Shown: positions 54,740 through 64,000 of the stretch, in pieces
Layout of the letters: the number at the start of each line of letters is the position of its first letter
Numbering within the stretch: the first letter of the stretch is position 1
Assembly (NCBI RefSeq): GCF_002994745.2
Contig: NC_037092.1
Span: 86,094,398 to 86,158,397, forward strand
DNA length: 64,000 bases
Origin: Rosa chinensis
Lineage: Eukaryota > Streptophyta > Magnoliopsida > Rosales > Rosaceae
Direction: 5' to 3'
The notes under the pieces: model-generated
What the model saw: only the letters and a program-made list of their open reading frames with translations
Database searches by the model: none
What the model was told of the DNA's origin: nothing
Made by a program: the position numbers and the translations under genes

Positions 54740-55890
54740 TGTTTGTCTCAAAATCGTCTCGGCTGAAATGAGGGCCGAGGGACCAGTGATTGAATCGTCC
54801 TTTTGAAATTGCGTGGGCGTGCCAACTCGTCGCCGAATGGCCGAACGAGGTTCAGATCTAATTTGCGCTTATATCTGACTTCCTATCAAATGATTAAAGG
54901 CCGAGGAAGGAACCCTCTCGACCGTTAGGTTCTAATGCCTCTGTCGCAAGGACTTCGGTTAGGCGTCAATCCTGACCGGGATCTTCTATCATGTTCACTT
55001 CTTGGGTAAACTCAAATGTTCAGGTGACAAGCGAGAGATCTATCCGGTGAAGGTACTCGCAAATCACGGTGAAGACGAAGGTGAAATGGACTCGGTTGTC
55101 AAAGCGTTGTGAAATTATGTGTGTGTGAACAGCGAATTGCATTGACCCAATCCAGACTTGCCGAAAGAGATCAATGGATGATAATTCTACGTTACGTGCG
55201 AAAAGTAAAGTGCATATAAAGTAAATAAACAAGAAAGTAAAGTGTTTGAAGGTAAAGAATTGAATTGAAACTAAGAAACTAGAAATGAAGACAAGTTATG
55301 AAAGTTGAATAGAAGGCAAAGTACCTATGAGATAGCAAGAGAAAAGTTTGTGAGTAAAAGTTGTATATTGATTTGTTTGTGTGGTGCAGGACCTTTTACA
55401 ATGAGTTACAATGTGCTATATATACAAGTCAGAAACCCTAGCTAACTTGTCTTCCAAGACGTGGAATTTAAGTAGGATTCTCCTTCCTTCTAGGATTGAT
55501 TCGTCTCATAAAATCCTAATCTGGCTGATATCTGAAATCTTCATAATCAAAATCCATAATTGTTTCGAGCTCCTTCTTTGTGAGGACTCCTTCCTTGAAT
55601 GACCTCTCGGCCGAACTTTTTGCCTAGGCTCGGCCGAGCACTCCTAGTCCTTCTCTCGCCCTACTTGCATATTCACCCATTCCTTATTCGGACTGTCTAA
55701 GAGCTTAGCTGGGCGGCCCATTTTACTAACTTTAGGCCGTCCGACCCAAAACCTCGATCTCGGCCAGGCTGCCGAACGACACATTCGTCTCAGTCATATG
55801 ATTCAAAAATCATTACCTTGGTCAAGCAACGCATGCAATTCGGCCGTATGCCCCAACTTCTCTTCGTCAGACTCTACAAATGGCCTTACA
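54740..55890 (-). mobile_element. Ty3/gypsy-like LTR (solo or truncated)
   Basis: Read on the minus strand it opens TGTAAGGCCATTTG, has a TATA-like TATATATAG near 55420, a CT-rich leader-like stretch and, near its far end (about 54811-54827), TTGGCACGCCCACGC, which resembles the motif at 11851. It is rich in TCGGCCGA-type phrases. It ends AGACAAACA at 54740. No target duplication is visible, so the borders and the solo status are uncertain. Confidence 0.5.
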
Positions 55891-56690
55891 TAGGTGTTAC
55901 TAAATTCAGGTGCAAACAATACCATCGAACAATACTATCCACCAGGTTCTGTATACTTTGAAACCAATAGAAAGAAGAACTGAATCCAAGTTTTGATCGA
56001 AGTTTGTAAATTTCGTATAATAGGAATACACAAAAGCAAACGTAAAGGAACAACATTGTAGAGCTATCGAGTAAAAAATAACAACAGTAAGAGGAAGTTG
56101 CTAGAATTTCAAATGAGAGAGAGGAAGGAGACAACCACATGCTTCACGGAGAAGCGAGCGATCTCCACGAGCGGAATCGGAGCGTTCAGTATAGCTGAGC
56201 GGTCTTTTCTCTCAAGTGCCGGAGCTGTTAAATTTGGGTGATCGGGTTCCTCAAATGATCCAACCCATGTAATTGGGCCTAGCCTATTTAAAGACTGGGC
56301 CATTGGACAGTTGGGTCATTACTCATTAGTGAGTGGGCCTAGGCCTCAGACTTTGACTAGTCAAACAACATCCAATACAAAACAAAACAAAACAATAAAA
56401 ACACCAAAAAGAAAAATTAAAAATCCGATTATACAATCCAACAGAACATAGAAAGAACATGGTGGCATGCTACACAAATTTTACACATGCATGCATACTG
56501 AGGAACAAAGATTGTGGTTATCGTGCTAGTAAGTGAGAGAGGTAGCTAGAAAGAGGAGAAAACTTACAAGTTCAATCAATTACGTCCATAGATGTTTACA
56601 TGTTATGTCCTGGCAAAAGAACATGTAAAAGTCCGTACATGCAGTTTCCTAATATGAAAATCGGAGGCAAATGTGAAACAGCACAGAATC
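55891..56690. other. no gene recognised; possible 5' leader remnant
   Basis: At 56110-56260 the minus strand has a short GC-richer segment followed by GGGCC-type promoter-like motifs and a TTTAAA near 56288, as in plant gene starts, but no continuing coding sequence. Confidence 0.35.
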
Positions 56691-57066
56691 AAACCAAAAA
56701 CTTATGAGTACATCCAAATAAAATGTCAGGTAAAATAGCAATGACATCCATATTCTTGCCAAATGAGGGATCTTCCAGGACCATTGAACATCTCTTCAAT
56801 TTCGGACCATTGAACATCTCTTTGTGCTGTTTCTTCTTCACTGATAGGCTATGGACAATTTTTTTGATCTTTCGATCTTTACTCTCTGTCACCAAGAGTC
56901 AACAAAGTTCTGGAATGATGATCGGGTTAAAGTAAGTGCCTCTCTCTGACCTGTATCTGCACCAGATATATATGGAGACTTTTGAAATGTTAAAATGTGC
57001 ACTAAAGAAAGAGGAAGCAAAAGAGAAAAGATACAAGACAGAATAACAAATTTGACCAAAAAAAAA

Positions 57067-57098
<32 letters not shown>

Positions 57099-57200
57099 AT
57101 AACAAAAGAAAGACAAAGGATGCTGATGACATTGTCGACATACCTTGGATAGAACCGAAACCTTCTTCCGCTTGTTCATCACCATTGAACTGAACGTTGT
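56690..57200 (-). pseudogene. remnant of a second resistance-gene 3' end
   Basis: The minus strand near 57180 reads an exon-like end (MVMNKRKKVSVL) followed by a donor-like AAG|GTATGTCGAC. The adjoining sequence (about 56940-57060) resembles 58340-58460 behind the intact gene: both share ATATGGAGAC, AAGAATGAGGAAGCA-like and AATAACAA phrases in the same order. So this looks like the tail of a duplicated, otherwise lost paralogue of the neighbouring resistance gene. No LRR coding is left. A (GA)n run lies at about 57070-57098. Confidence 0.5.
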
Positions 57201-58089
57201 TATGGCTAATTCAGTCTATGGACTCAGAAGGGTATTTAACCACTGAATTTGCTCCGACTCTGGCATTTTCCGAATCCAAACTTCACCACAAAGTCTGTTA
57301 ATTGGATAATACCATGATGATCATCTTCTAGGCAAAGGCAACAAAGGAAGAAGCATGATTTGGCCTTTTCTGGCTTTCAACAAATCCCAGGACATAAGTC
57401 AATAAAGTCCATGTGAAATAATAGCAATAAATAAGCCAGCATTTAGTGTATCTCACTAATTAACGTACAATACACTTCTCGATCTAATATTGAAAATATC
57501 AGCTAGGGGCAGAAATTTAAAAGAAAAAGCTAAACTAAAATGCAAGATCAATCATCAGAGCAAATTAATCTAGAATGAATATAATCGAATAATATATCAT
57601 CTGTACAAGGACCCTGTTTTCAAATTTTTCTTTCAAACTATGCATTTGTATATATGTAATTTGTACTAGTAGAGTACTGAAACATGAAAAAAAACTCATT
57701 GAGATGATTTATTTTCTGTGTAATCTTGTTAGTTTCACAAACCTATTACCAAGAATCAGTTGATTTACAAAAATTAAATAGAAAGAATGTTCAAGATTAT
57801 AAATATAAATGATAACAACAAAGTTATGATATTTTATTTCAGATTTCTTGGTGCATGTACTGATGGTGGGTGGAGAACTCATTTGCATAAAGATTGGCAA
57901 AACAATTGAATCAAAGATATTATTGAAACATTTTCACAACTAACATTTTGGCCTAGTAATTTGGAAATGTATTTACGTCATGGCCAAATTTTTTAAGACC
58001 TTTCAATGAAAAGAAAAAGAAAAAAAAGATCAAAAAGGAAGAAAAATAAAGAGAAAGGACAAATGAAGTAAGTTTATGGAACATCATCA
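57201..58089. other. no gene recognised
   Basis: AT-rich spacer between the paralogue remnant and the resistance gene. Only short chance ORFs are seen. Confidence 0.5.
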
Positions 58090-58462
58090 TTTATGGAACA
58101 ACATCAACATACCTCTCCCTTTGGAAGTAGTCAGATGCAGAGGTTGGAAATGACAAGTTGGGGCAGTTCTTCACATACAAGTGTTCCGATGTTACCCATT
58201 TTCTCACAAACTAGCTTTTCCAGATTTGTAGTTCTGCAACATGTTGATGGCAACAGTACATGTTGTCATTGATGGCCATGCCTTCTTTCTTTCAGAACCT
58301 CTCATCTTCTTCTGCTTAAAGTTGGTGTGTCTCTCGGACCTCTCTCTGCACTAGATATGGAGACGTCCAAAATGTTTAAATTTGCACCACAAGAATGAGG
58401 AAGCAGAAGAGTAAACTGAAGATAGAATAACAACAAAACAAAAGACAACAGATTTTAATACG
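58090..58462 (-). other. 3' region of the resistance gene with LRR-like coding remnants
   Basis: Directly after the stop at 58463 the minus strand has a donor-like CAAG|GTATGT. Further on, 58090-58260 contains pieces in different frames such as NLEKLVCEKMGNI and VKNCPNLSFPTSASDYFQRE, which look like the last LRR and tail of this NLR family. No single frame is open, so the annotated stop may be a read-through of a donor into a decayed last exon. Confidence 0.5.
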
Positions 58463-61400
58463 TCATAGGGACATACCTTGCATAGGAATCAAAACAGGCT
58501 GCTTATTCATCATTGAAACCAACATGTCCTTAGCTGGAGAATTGAAAATATGGCAGCGTTCCACATGCGAGTGTTCCAATAAAGGAAACTCAATACATTC
58601 TTCATCATTAGTAGCACTTCCAGTACTACCATAGAACCTTGTAAGCTTAAGAAGCTTTTTCAAAGCTAACTTCTTCAATTTTGGTAAAACTATCTTGTCA
58701 TTCACTGTTTCCTCACTTGCTTCAATAACTCTCTCCAACCCTAGGCAAGCCTCTACTGAAAGATCTTCCAAGTCATGAAGATGGTGAGCTATGTCAGATG
58801 TAAAGAGATTTTTCAGCTTATTGCACTCGAAAACTACCAAAGTTTTAACATGACAAAAGATTTCACAAGGAGCAGGACCATTCCATATCTTTATTAGGTT
58901 CCCAAGATTCTCCAGTCTCATCTCTATCAACTCGGTCAGAGTACTTTGTTCTACCTCAGACCCTTCATATGAAAACACATACTCCAATTTATCCATCTCT
59001 TCACAACTTAGTTTTTCCAAATTTGGTAGTCTCTTCAACAAATTAGATTGTAAAAGTGCATTCATCAATTCAGGACAACCTCTCACCTCCAGTAACCTAA
59101 GCTTGCATAGAGACTGATTTGGTAATTCACCAACACATAACTCCTTCAGACAATTCACTCCATCGAGATGCAACTCTTCCAAATTCTCAAACACAGGTTC
59201 ATTTGGAATCGGTGTTATTGTGGTCATCAACTGTTCCAATTTGTCACTGGGACCAATAACATGTAAATACTTCAGTGAATGTAAGGTCCCTTGGTAATAT
59301 TCCTTAAGAACATTAACTAAACCCCGACAGTTTCTATACTGTAGCTTCTCTGTTTTCTTGGTTACCACATCAGTAAACCATTTTGGTAAGGTATCCATGG
59401 TTGTGTCAAGAGTCAAGGCTTTTGAATCGGCTTTTGAATCAAGTGGAGAACTTGGATCCAAAAGCGATTCTCTAATTGATGGGTCTCTACAGATACATAT
59501 GTCAAAACTTTTCCAATTAGACTTTACCTCAACATCTGTAGGTAAGCATTTTGGATCAGATATGAAAACCTTCAAAATCTGTAGATGTAACAAGCTAGTG
59601 AACTCATCAAAGGAAGCATTAGTTTCCTCTCTTGCTCCCTCAGCTTCGCTCTCCTCAACTGTATTTCCCTTGACTTCACTTCCCTCTGCTTTACTCCCCC
59701 AGTCCGCAAAATCGCACTGTATGTACAGTTCCTCTAATTTATTGAGGTTGCTTATCACTTTAGAAGGAACTATATCAACACAGACACTAGTGAAGTCCAG
59801 CATCCTTAGTGTGGTCAACTGTCCTATTTCTTTAGGCAATTTCAAAAGAGGAAGTTCTCTCATACTAAGAATCTCAAGTTTTTTCAACCGTCCAAGTAGG
59901 GATATGTTACTTATCCTTGACAAGCAACCATCTAGATACAAAGTGTGGAGGCTGGTTAGGAGATTGAATGATGTGGGTAGTAAAGAAATGGCAGTGTAGC
60001 TAAGATCTAAGACCCTTAATGCCTTTAGACGTTGAAATGAAGAAACTGGGATGTTATTCATAATATTACTTTGTAACAAAAGAATATGAAGTTTTGGAAA
60101 TACCAAGTGTTCAGCGGGAAGCGTGCATATTTTGTTCTTCATTAGTGAGATCGCAATGTAGCCTTTACCTGCATCAATCCTTGGCCAATACTGCAATTCA
60201 CAACCAGCTCTTACAAAAAATTGTAAGGAAATTTGTATGGCAACATCTCTGATGACATCATGCATCCTTACGCACCCCTTAATCCCTTTAGCATCCAAAA
60301 GCAAGCTGGAATCTTTAAGAGATTCGATGATTGTATGTATTGTGTCTCTGGCATTTTGCATGTTGGACTCTTCAAACAATCCTTTCCCAATCCCATACTT
60401 CAGCAAGTCTTCAATTTTGATATCATAATCCTCCGGGAATAGGCAGCAAAGCAAGAAGCATGACTTGGAAACATCAGATTTCAAGTAATCATAGCTTAAC
60501 TTAATGCATTCGAACACAACTTTCTCGTCTTCAGGGTGGGGAGGTTGAGACACCTTTAGTCGCTCAGCAGCTTTGTTCCATTCGTCCAACTCTTTATCCC
60601 CAAGTGCCTTTGCAACTGCTTTCAACGCAACTGGAAGACCACCACATTCTCCTGATACCTGCCTTGCTTTGTTATAGAAAGTCGACGTTTTAAAAGAATT
60701 TCTTGCTTCCTTTGCAAACAACTTCCAAGAATCTTGTTCAGTTAAGGTATTGAGACGAATGCTTGCTTGGCATTGCATACGATAGCAAACATCCCTTTTC
60801 CTTGTTGTCAGTAGGACCTTGGAATTGCATCTTTTAAGCTCGTTGAATCTGGGAATTCCTATGCTTGTCAACTCTATTCCCTCCCAAATGTTGTCCAAGA
60901 TTATAAGGATCCTATCTCCACTTGTTATCTTCTTCCTCAATGTACGGGCTCTTCCAATTACTGTCTCATCCACCAGTTTCAGACCCAACATGTCTGCTAA
61001 TGTGCCTTGAATATTCCACACGTTAGGTTCTGGGGATATGCGAGCCAAAATCACCTGAGGGAAAAGCCTTTTTTTTTGGGCTTCTAAACCAACATGTTCC
61101 ACCATTGTTGACTTTCCAACACCTCCAATTCCGTAAACCCCAATGATAGTGATGTTTTCATCTTTTAGCGCCTCCATTACTTTATCCATGGCTTCTCTTG
61201 TTGCTTCAAATGGTTCAAAATGGATCGAGGAAATAATAAACTCAGTTTCAATAGGTCGTACTTTACTGCCCACAGCATCCACAATGGCTTCGACAAGATC
61301 TCTTTCAGTCCTACAATGAAGAAGGGTGAAAATAACATGTAAATTAGTAACATAGGCAAAAAGTGTAACTCTTGCTAATTGAGATAGTCTCATGATGCTT

Positions 61401-62094
61401 ACTGAAAATCTTGTGCATTACGCCCAGAGAAACCGGCCACTCTGTGTAAAGCATCCCTCCACCGCTGCACCTTCTCTGAATTGTGCCGGCCCGAGTTTCC
61501 ATGCTTAGTTAAAGCATCTCCAAAAGTCCCATTTTGATGCCGCACATCACTTGGTTGGACATAATAAAACAGGGGTAGGATTCTGTTCTTGTCTTTCATG
61601 CATTGACAAATCTTTGTAAGTTCCTCCAAACACCATGCAGACTGAGCATAGTTTTCCGACAGAACAACAATTGCAAAATTTGATTCTTCGATTGCCTTTA
61701 GCAGACTTGAAGAAATAGGGGCCCCTGTTTCAAGATCTTTGTCATCCTTGAATGTTTGGATCCCTCTCACAGTCTGCAATTCATGGTGTAAGTGGGATAC
61801 AAAACCCTTACGAGTGTCTGCACCCCTGAAACTCAGAAAAACATCATACTTCTGCCAAGGAGCTGCTGATGATACAAGAGATGTAGAGGGGACCAATTCT
61901 TGATTTTCCTCCGGTACTGGCTCAGGGTTTTCAACCATGGAAGCTGACGATGATTCAGCTGATGAAAGAAGAGATGCAGGGGAGTCCACGTCGGCCAATT
62001 CTCGATTACCATTAGACACTGGCTCACGGTTTTCAACCATGGAAGCCAACCAATGTGTCATTGTCGCAAATCCCACAGCTATCGCCAACGCCAT
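58463..62094 (-). CDS. TIR / non-TIR-type NB-ARC / LRR resistance protein (chimeric NLR)
   Basis: Two exons: 62094-61403 and 61310-58463, with a 92-bp intron (GTAAGC...TTGTAG), giving about 1179 residues. Residues 82-230 are a TIR domain (KYDVFLSFRGADTRKGF, WCLEEL with the likely NADase glutamate at about 158). The NB-ARC follows at about 255: P-loop GVYGIGGVGKST, kinase 2 ILIILDNIWEGIEL ending in W, GLPVALKAVAKAL, RNBS-D CFLLCCLFPEDYD and MHDV. The W after LDNI and the RNBS-D form are marks of CC-type NLRs; closest in style is the At4g27190/RPS2-RPS5 group. LRRs of that group fill the rest. It is an intracellular immune receptor; its TIR would act as an NAD-cleaving signal enzyme. Motifs are complete and there is no internal stop. 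Confidence 0.93.
61403..62094 (-). other. NLR exon 1: N-terminal repeat and TIR
   Basis: The first exon encodes 230 residues. Before the TIR is an 80-residue extension with two related units (SMVENREPVS...SLLSSA at about 18-46 and SMVENPEPVP...SLVSSA at about 52-77), a local duplication rich in E, S and P. The ATG at 62094 (AAAAGATGGCG) is the first in frame. Splicing after ...QDF(Q) keeps the frame into exon 2; this one-exon TIR followed by an NB-ARC exon is the usual TNL layout. Confidence 0.85.
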
Positions 62095-62760
62095 CTTTTA
62101 TAGAGAAGAAAAAATGGAATAAGAACCAACAATCGGAGGATTCCAATTGATCTAGCTTAGTGAAATGGTATAGAAAATGGCGAGCATAGTGATCTAGCTT
62201 ATAACCGTTTGGTTATGGTTTGATCATTCAATTAATGTTACTAATTTTCACCTCTTTTACTTCGAAGACTTCTTCTATCTGTTTTGTTTCTGAAGAGCAG
62301 CTAAACAGATTGGTTTACATTCTTAGGATGATGCAGTGCCTAGATGTAAAATATATAGATATATACAAAGGACGATTACAAAATAAAACCATGCTTCTCA
62401 CCTCGACGGAATAGAGCTCCATTAGCTTCAGGCCTTCAGCTGTTCAGACTCTGTGAGAAGGTTTGTGCCTTGGAGTAGCGTTGGGCAGATCTCTGTGAGC
62501 CTTTTGAACAAAAGATCAATCGAATGGGATGGGATCTAACCCAGAGATCTTTGATACCAGATTACCACTAATCAAGTACGGAAACGAGACTTGACTTTCA
62601 TAAATGAGCTTTTTGTAAAGTTCTGGGCTTTTTCCTCTTTCTTCGAGTGAGCTCAAATTCCATATTTTATATTATTTTTCTGGTTCCAATTTTGCCCCCG
62701 AAAGCCGCAACTCCGCTTTTGACTTCAAGTCTTCAGCCACGGCTTACAAGTAGAACGGTG
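62095..62760 (-). promoter_or_regulatory. upstream region of the NLR gene
   Basis: The 5' flank of the resistance gene. A CTATAAAAG sits only a few bases before the ATG, too close to be its TATA box unless the leader is absent or has an intron. No clear W-box cluster stands out by eye. Confidence 0.35.
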
Positions 62761-63080
62761 GCAGTTCAAATTAGTTATAGGTTAAAATTCAAATTTTAAA
62801 GTTAAAATTAAAATTTTAAAATTAAAATTAAAATTAAAATTTTCAGTTTCAAAATTGAGCTACTAATTACAAATTAAAATTTTCAGTTTTTAATTATATA
62901 TACCAAACTCAGTATTTCAGTTTTCGGTATTACCAACCTTAGAACAACTAAACTAATTCTTTTTAATATAAATTAGAATGAACAATACTAAGTTTTTCAA
63001 TTTTATAGTCGTAAAGTTTGTATTCGTCTACTTATTATAGCTTTCTTTTGTATATGTGACATCAAGTTTTAGCCATATTC
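62761..63080. other. AT-rich low-complexity region, no gene
   Basis: Repeats of TTAAAATTAAAATT between about 62780 and 62890, then AT-rich spacer. The phrase TACAAGTA near 62748 and TACAAGTT near 63653 could be the target duplication of a decayed MITE, with GGTGGCAG/CTGCC ends; this is only a suggestion. Confidence 0.35.
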
Positions 63081-63097
63081 AACAAAACTAGGTTATT

Positions 63098-63313
63098 AAC
63101 CATCACAAGTAGTCGAGTTGGTAAAAGCCTCCAGATGTGGAACCCCCACACCCGGGTTCGAATCTCTCCTACGCTTATTGGAGTTAAATCTCAATCTATT
63201 CTTAATGGCCAGGGGGAGGAAGCGTTTTGACATGATCCCCCCGTCACGGATTAGTCTCTGGATCTAGGAAACTTTTGAGAATCTCAGTGATCTCGATAAA
63301 AAAAAAACAAAAA
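63098..63313 (+). mobile_element. tRNA-derived SINE with perfect 17-bp target duplications
   Basis: The 17-bp sequence AACAAAACTAGGTTATT is present at 63081-63097 and 63314-63330. Between them is a 216-bp insert with an A-box-like AGTCGAGTTGGTAAAAGCC at about 63111-63129, a B box GGTTCGAATC at 63155-63164, a non-tRNA body and an A-rich tail (A9-C-A7-C type). All features of a complete SINE are there. Confidence 0.93.
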
Positions 63314-63330
63314 AACAAAACTAGGTTATT

Positions 63331-64000
63331 TCACCATTTTTGACCAGGTTACTTAAAATACATGTACTATATACTATATGCAGTAATGTTCATACTATTA
63401 TGAAAATTTTTATGTTTATTTCATAATATATATATATATATATATATATCTGTGTATTGAAAACTATAGTATATAAAGCTAATATTTAGATAATCAGTAG
63501 ATTCGGTATTTACCAAAACTGAACAAACTTTTTCAGTAATTTTTTATTTCGCTTTTATCGGTCTAAGTTATCAAAAAGTTAGTTTATCAAACCTAAAATA
63601 TCGGTTGGTATTTGGTCCGTTTGATAATTACCAAACCAAATGGCAGCCGCCTACAAGTTAGGGCTCAATGCGGATCCTTAAATTTACTGAACCCGAGATT
63701 GAATTAGATATATCGGTCTCGGTTAAGGTTTACAAATTTTTATTTTCAAAATTGATCAAAATCTGAACCGACTACTTTATTCTGGACTTTCACTCTTTCA
63801 GTTTTAAATACCCAATTGCAGAAAATAATTCGATCCAGTTCTTCTACTTCTATAAATTTCTCCGTCGGAATATGAAAAAATTCTCATTAGCACCTACAAA
63901 GTTCAGTAAAATACATCATAAATACACAATTCTCATCTCAAAAAACTGCTTTGGAAGTTTTGCTCCAAATTTTCTGGAGAAGAGAAAAACTTGGTTACAG
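63331..64000. other. no gene recognised
   Basis: AT-rich DNA with a (TA)n run at about 63427-63450 and phrases around CGGTATTTACCAAAACTGAAC that recall decayed hAT-like MITEs. No coding signal is seen. Confidence 0.4.

Noticed and set aside
54740..55890. A proven solo LTR with target duplication
   Set aside because: The flanks ATACC and TAGGT do not match, so it is kept only as an LTR-like block with uncertain borders.
59358..59999. 213-codon + strand ORF
   Set aside because: It is wholly antisense to the LRR-encoding exon of the resistance gene and has no recognisable domain; it is a shadow.
62500..62580. Primer-site-like TGGTATCAAAG on the minus strand as an LTR element start
   Set aside because: It has mismatches to the tRNA-Met site and no LTR or element interior was seen beside it.

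Overview
The window is eukaryotic, from a flowering plant. Genes have GT/AG introns, and the content includes a WUSCHEL-type homeobox ORF, a TIR/NB-ARC/LRR resistance gene, and Ty3/gypsy, Ty1/copia, MULE, CACTA, hAT and tRNA-derived SINE elements plus endogenous pararetrovirus of florendovirus type. A eudicot is certain on the TIR-type resistance gene alone. Rosaceae is my guess, not something the sequence proves. Nearly all of the window is transposable-element sequence, much of it nested and much of it carrying pieces of host genes.

Layout. 1-11.85 kb: a degraded, non-autonomous Ty3/gypsy element read on + (gag and protease, no RT or integrase seen, 3' PPT and LTR). Its interior holds three minus-strand units: an intronless WUSCHEL-like homeobox ORF (3.3-3.9 kb), a small-ORF unit with a related promoter, and a broken plant-mobile-domain gene (5.6-9.4 kb) with a tandemly duplicated coiled-coil end. 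11.9-33.9 kb: two head-to-tail endogenous caulimovirids on the minus strand (copy A about 11.9-21.9 kb, copy B about 25.1-33.9 kb), both defective. Copy A carries a solo LTR in ORF2 and a Pack-MULE with a receptor-kinase LRR fragment. Copy B carries a solo LTR of the same family in the capsid region and an hAT-like element with two tRNA-like modules. Between the copies lie another hAT and a threefold 714-bp tandem repeat. 33.9-36.0 kb: a MULE with an HSP70 tail fragment and nested MITEs.

36.1-50.0 kb: one LTR retrotransposon with a copia-type gag but no recognisable pol, split by two CACTA elements. The first carries a RAE1 exon, the second carries fragments of PRMT6 and of ATP-dependent phosphofructokinase. 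50.0-58 kb: mostly non-coding, with a second MULE of the copy-A family, an LTR-like block and remains of a resistance-gene 3' end. 58.4-62.1 kb: the one gene here that looks intact, a two-exon minus-strand resistance gene whose TIR domain is joined to an NB-ARC of non-TIR (CC-NB-LRR) type. 62.1-64 kb: its upstream region and a SINE with perfect 17-bp target duplications.

The clearest themes are the TIR/non-TIR NB-ARC chimera and the density of element-borne host gene pieces: WUS-like, LRR kinase, HSP70, RAE1, PRMT6 and PFK, carried by four element classes within 60 kb. All function calls rest on motif recognition by eye; no database search was run.
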